IMG/VR virus record: IMGVR_UViG_3300028925_006087
Coordinates: 1 to 22,128 of that record
Direction: 5' to 3' (one strand)
Length of the DNA stretch: 22,128 nt
DNA from: a virus
Shown: one piece after another, positions 22,085-22,128 of the stretch
Position numbering within the stretch: the stretch's first letter is position 1
Layout of the letters: every line of letters starts with the position of its first letter
Program-made: the position numbers and the translations under genes
Notes under the pieces: generated by a model
The model's input: the letters and a program-made list of their open reading frames with translations, nothing else
Told to the model about the DNA's origin: nothing
Databases searched by the model: none

Positions 22085-22128
22085 GGTTGCACCTCTTTCT
22101 TTTATAATTGATTGAAGAAAGGCCCCCC

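Overview
The window is a stretch of a tailed double-stranded DNA phage (Caudoviricetes) with a podovirus-type virion and a P22-like head. The supporting genes are a PBSX/Terminase_3-type large terminase, a P22-type portal, an acidic scaffold, a P22 gp5-family coat protein, gp4-like and gp10-like connector proteins, and three large internal-virion or tail proteins. I see no sheath, tube or tape-measure gene. Every protein gene I can support reads on the minus strand, mostly with ATGA overlaps or short gaps and good Shine-Dalgarno sites. GC content looks moderate by eye (not computed). The sigma70-like promoters and purine-rich ribosome sites fit a bacterial, probably Gram-negative, host, but the sequence does not identify it. 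I see no tRNA, integrase, CRISPR array or insertion sequence.

Transcription runs right to left. The early block (22084 to 18798) holds a replication-initiation protein with a telomere-like repeat inside its gene, a possible helicase-loader-type protein, a winged-helix protein, a VRR-NUC nuclease, a strongly foldable intergenic RNA, a DUF6378-like protein, a 2OG-Fe(II) oxygenase and a GroES-type co-chaperonin. An intrinsic terminator follows.

A second block (about 18700 to 17725) begins at a strong promoter with a perfect TTGACA and an extended -10. It carries five very small genes: 59, 50, 53 and 30 residues, then an 80-residue ribbon-helix-helix-like protein. Two of the gaps hold near-identical hairpin plus ribosome-site cassettes. 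The 30-residue product is a single-pass membrane peptide.

The late block (17522 to 1) starts at a consensus-like promoter. Its order is holin, Lys-rich small protein, TerS, TerL, a coiled-coil microprotein, an unknown 115-residue protein, a polyvalent protein with GNAT-like and ADP-ribosyltransferase-like segments, portal, scaffold, coat, gp4-like, gp10-like, a beta-rich protein, GNAT, an S74-tailed structural protein, two probable ejection proteins and a tail fibre cut off by the window edge. No endolysin is recognisable here.

The points most worth a second look are the probable virion-delivered ART/GNAT protein, the roughly 80-nt structured RNA before the DUF6378-like gene, the hairpin/RBS cassettes in the microprotein operon, the iteron-like repeat inside the replication gene, and a plus-strand terminator that faces against every gene.
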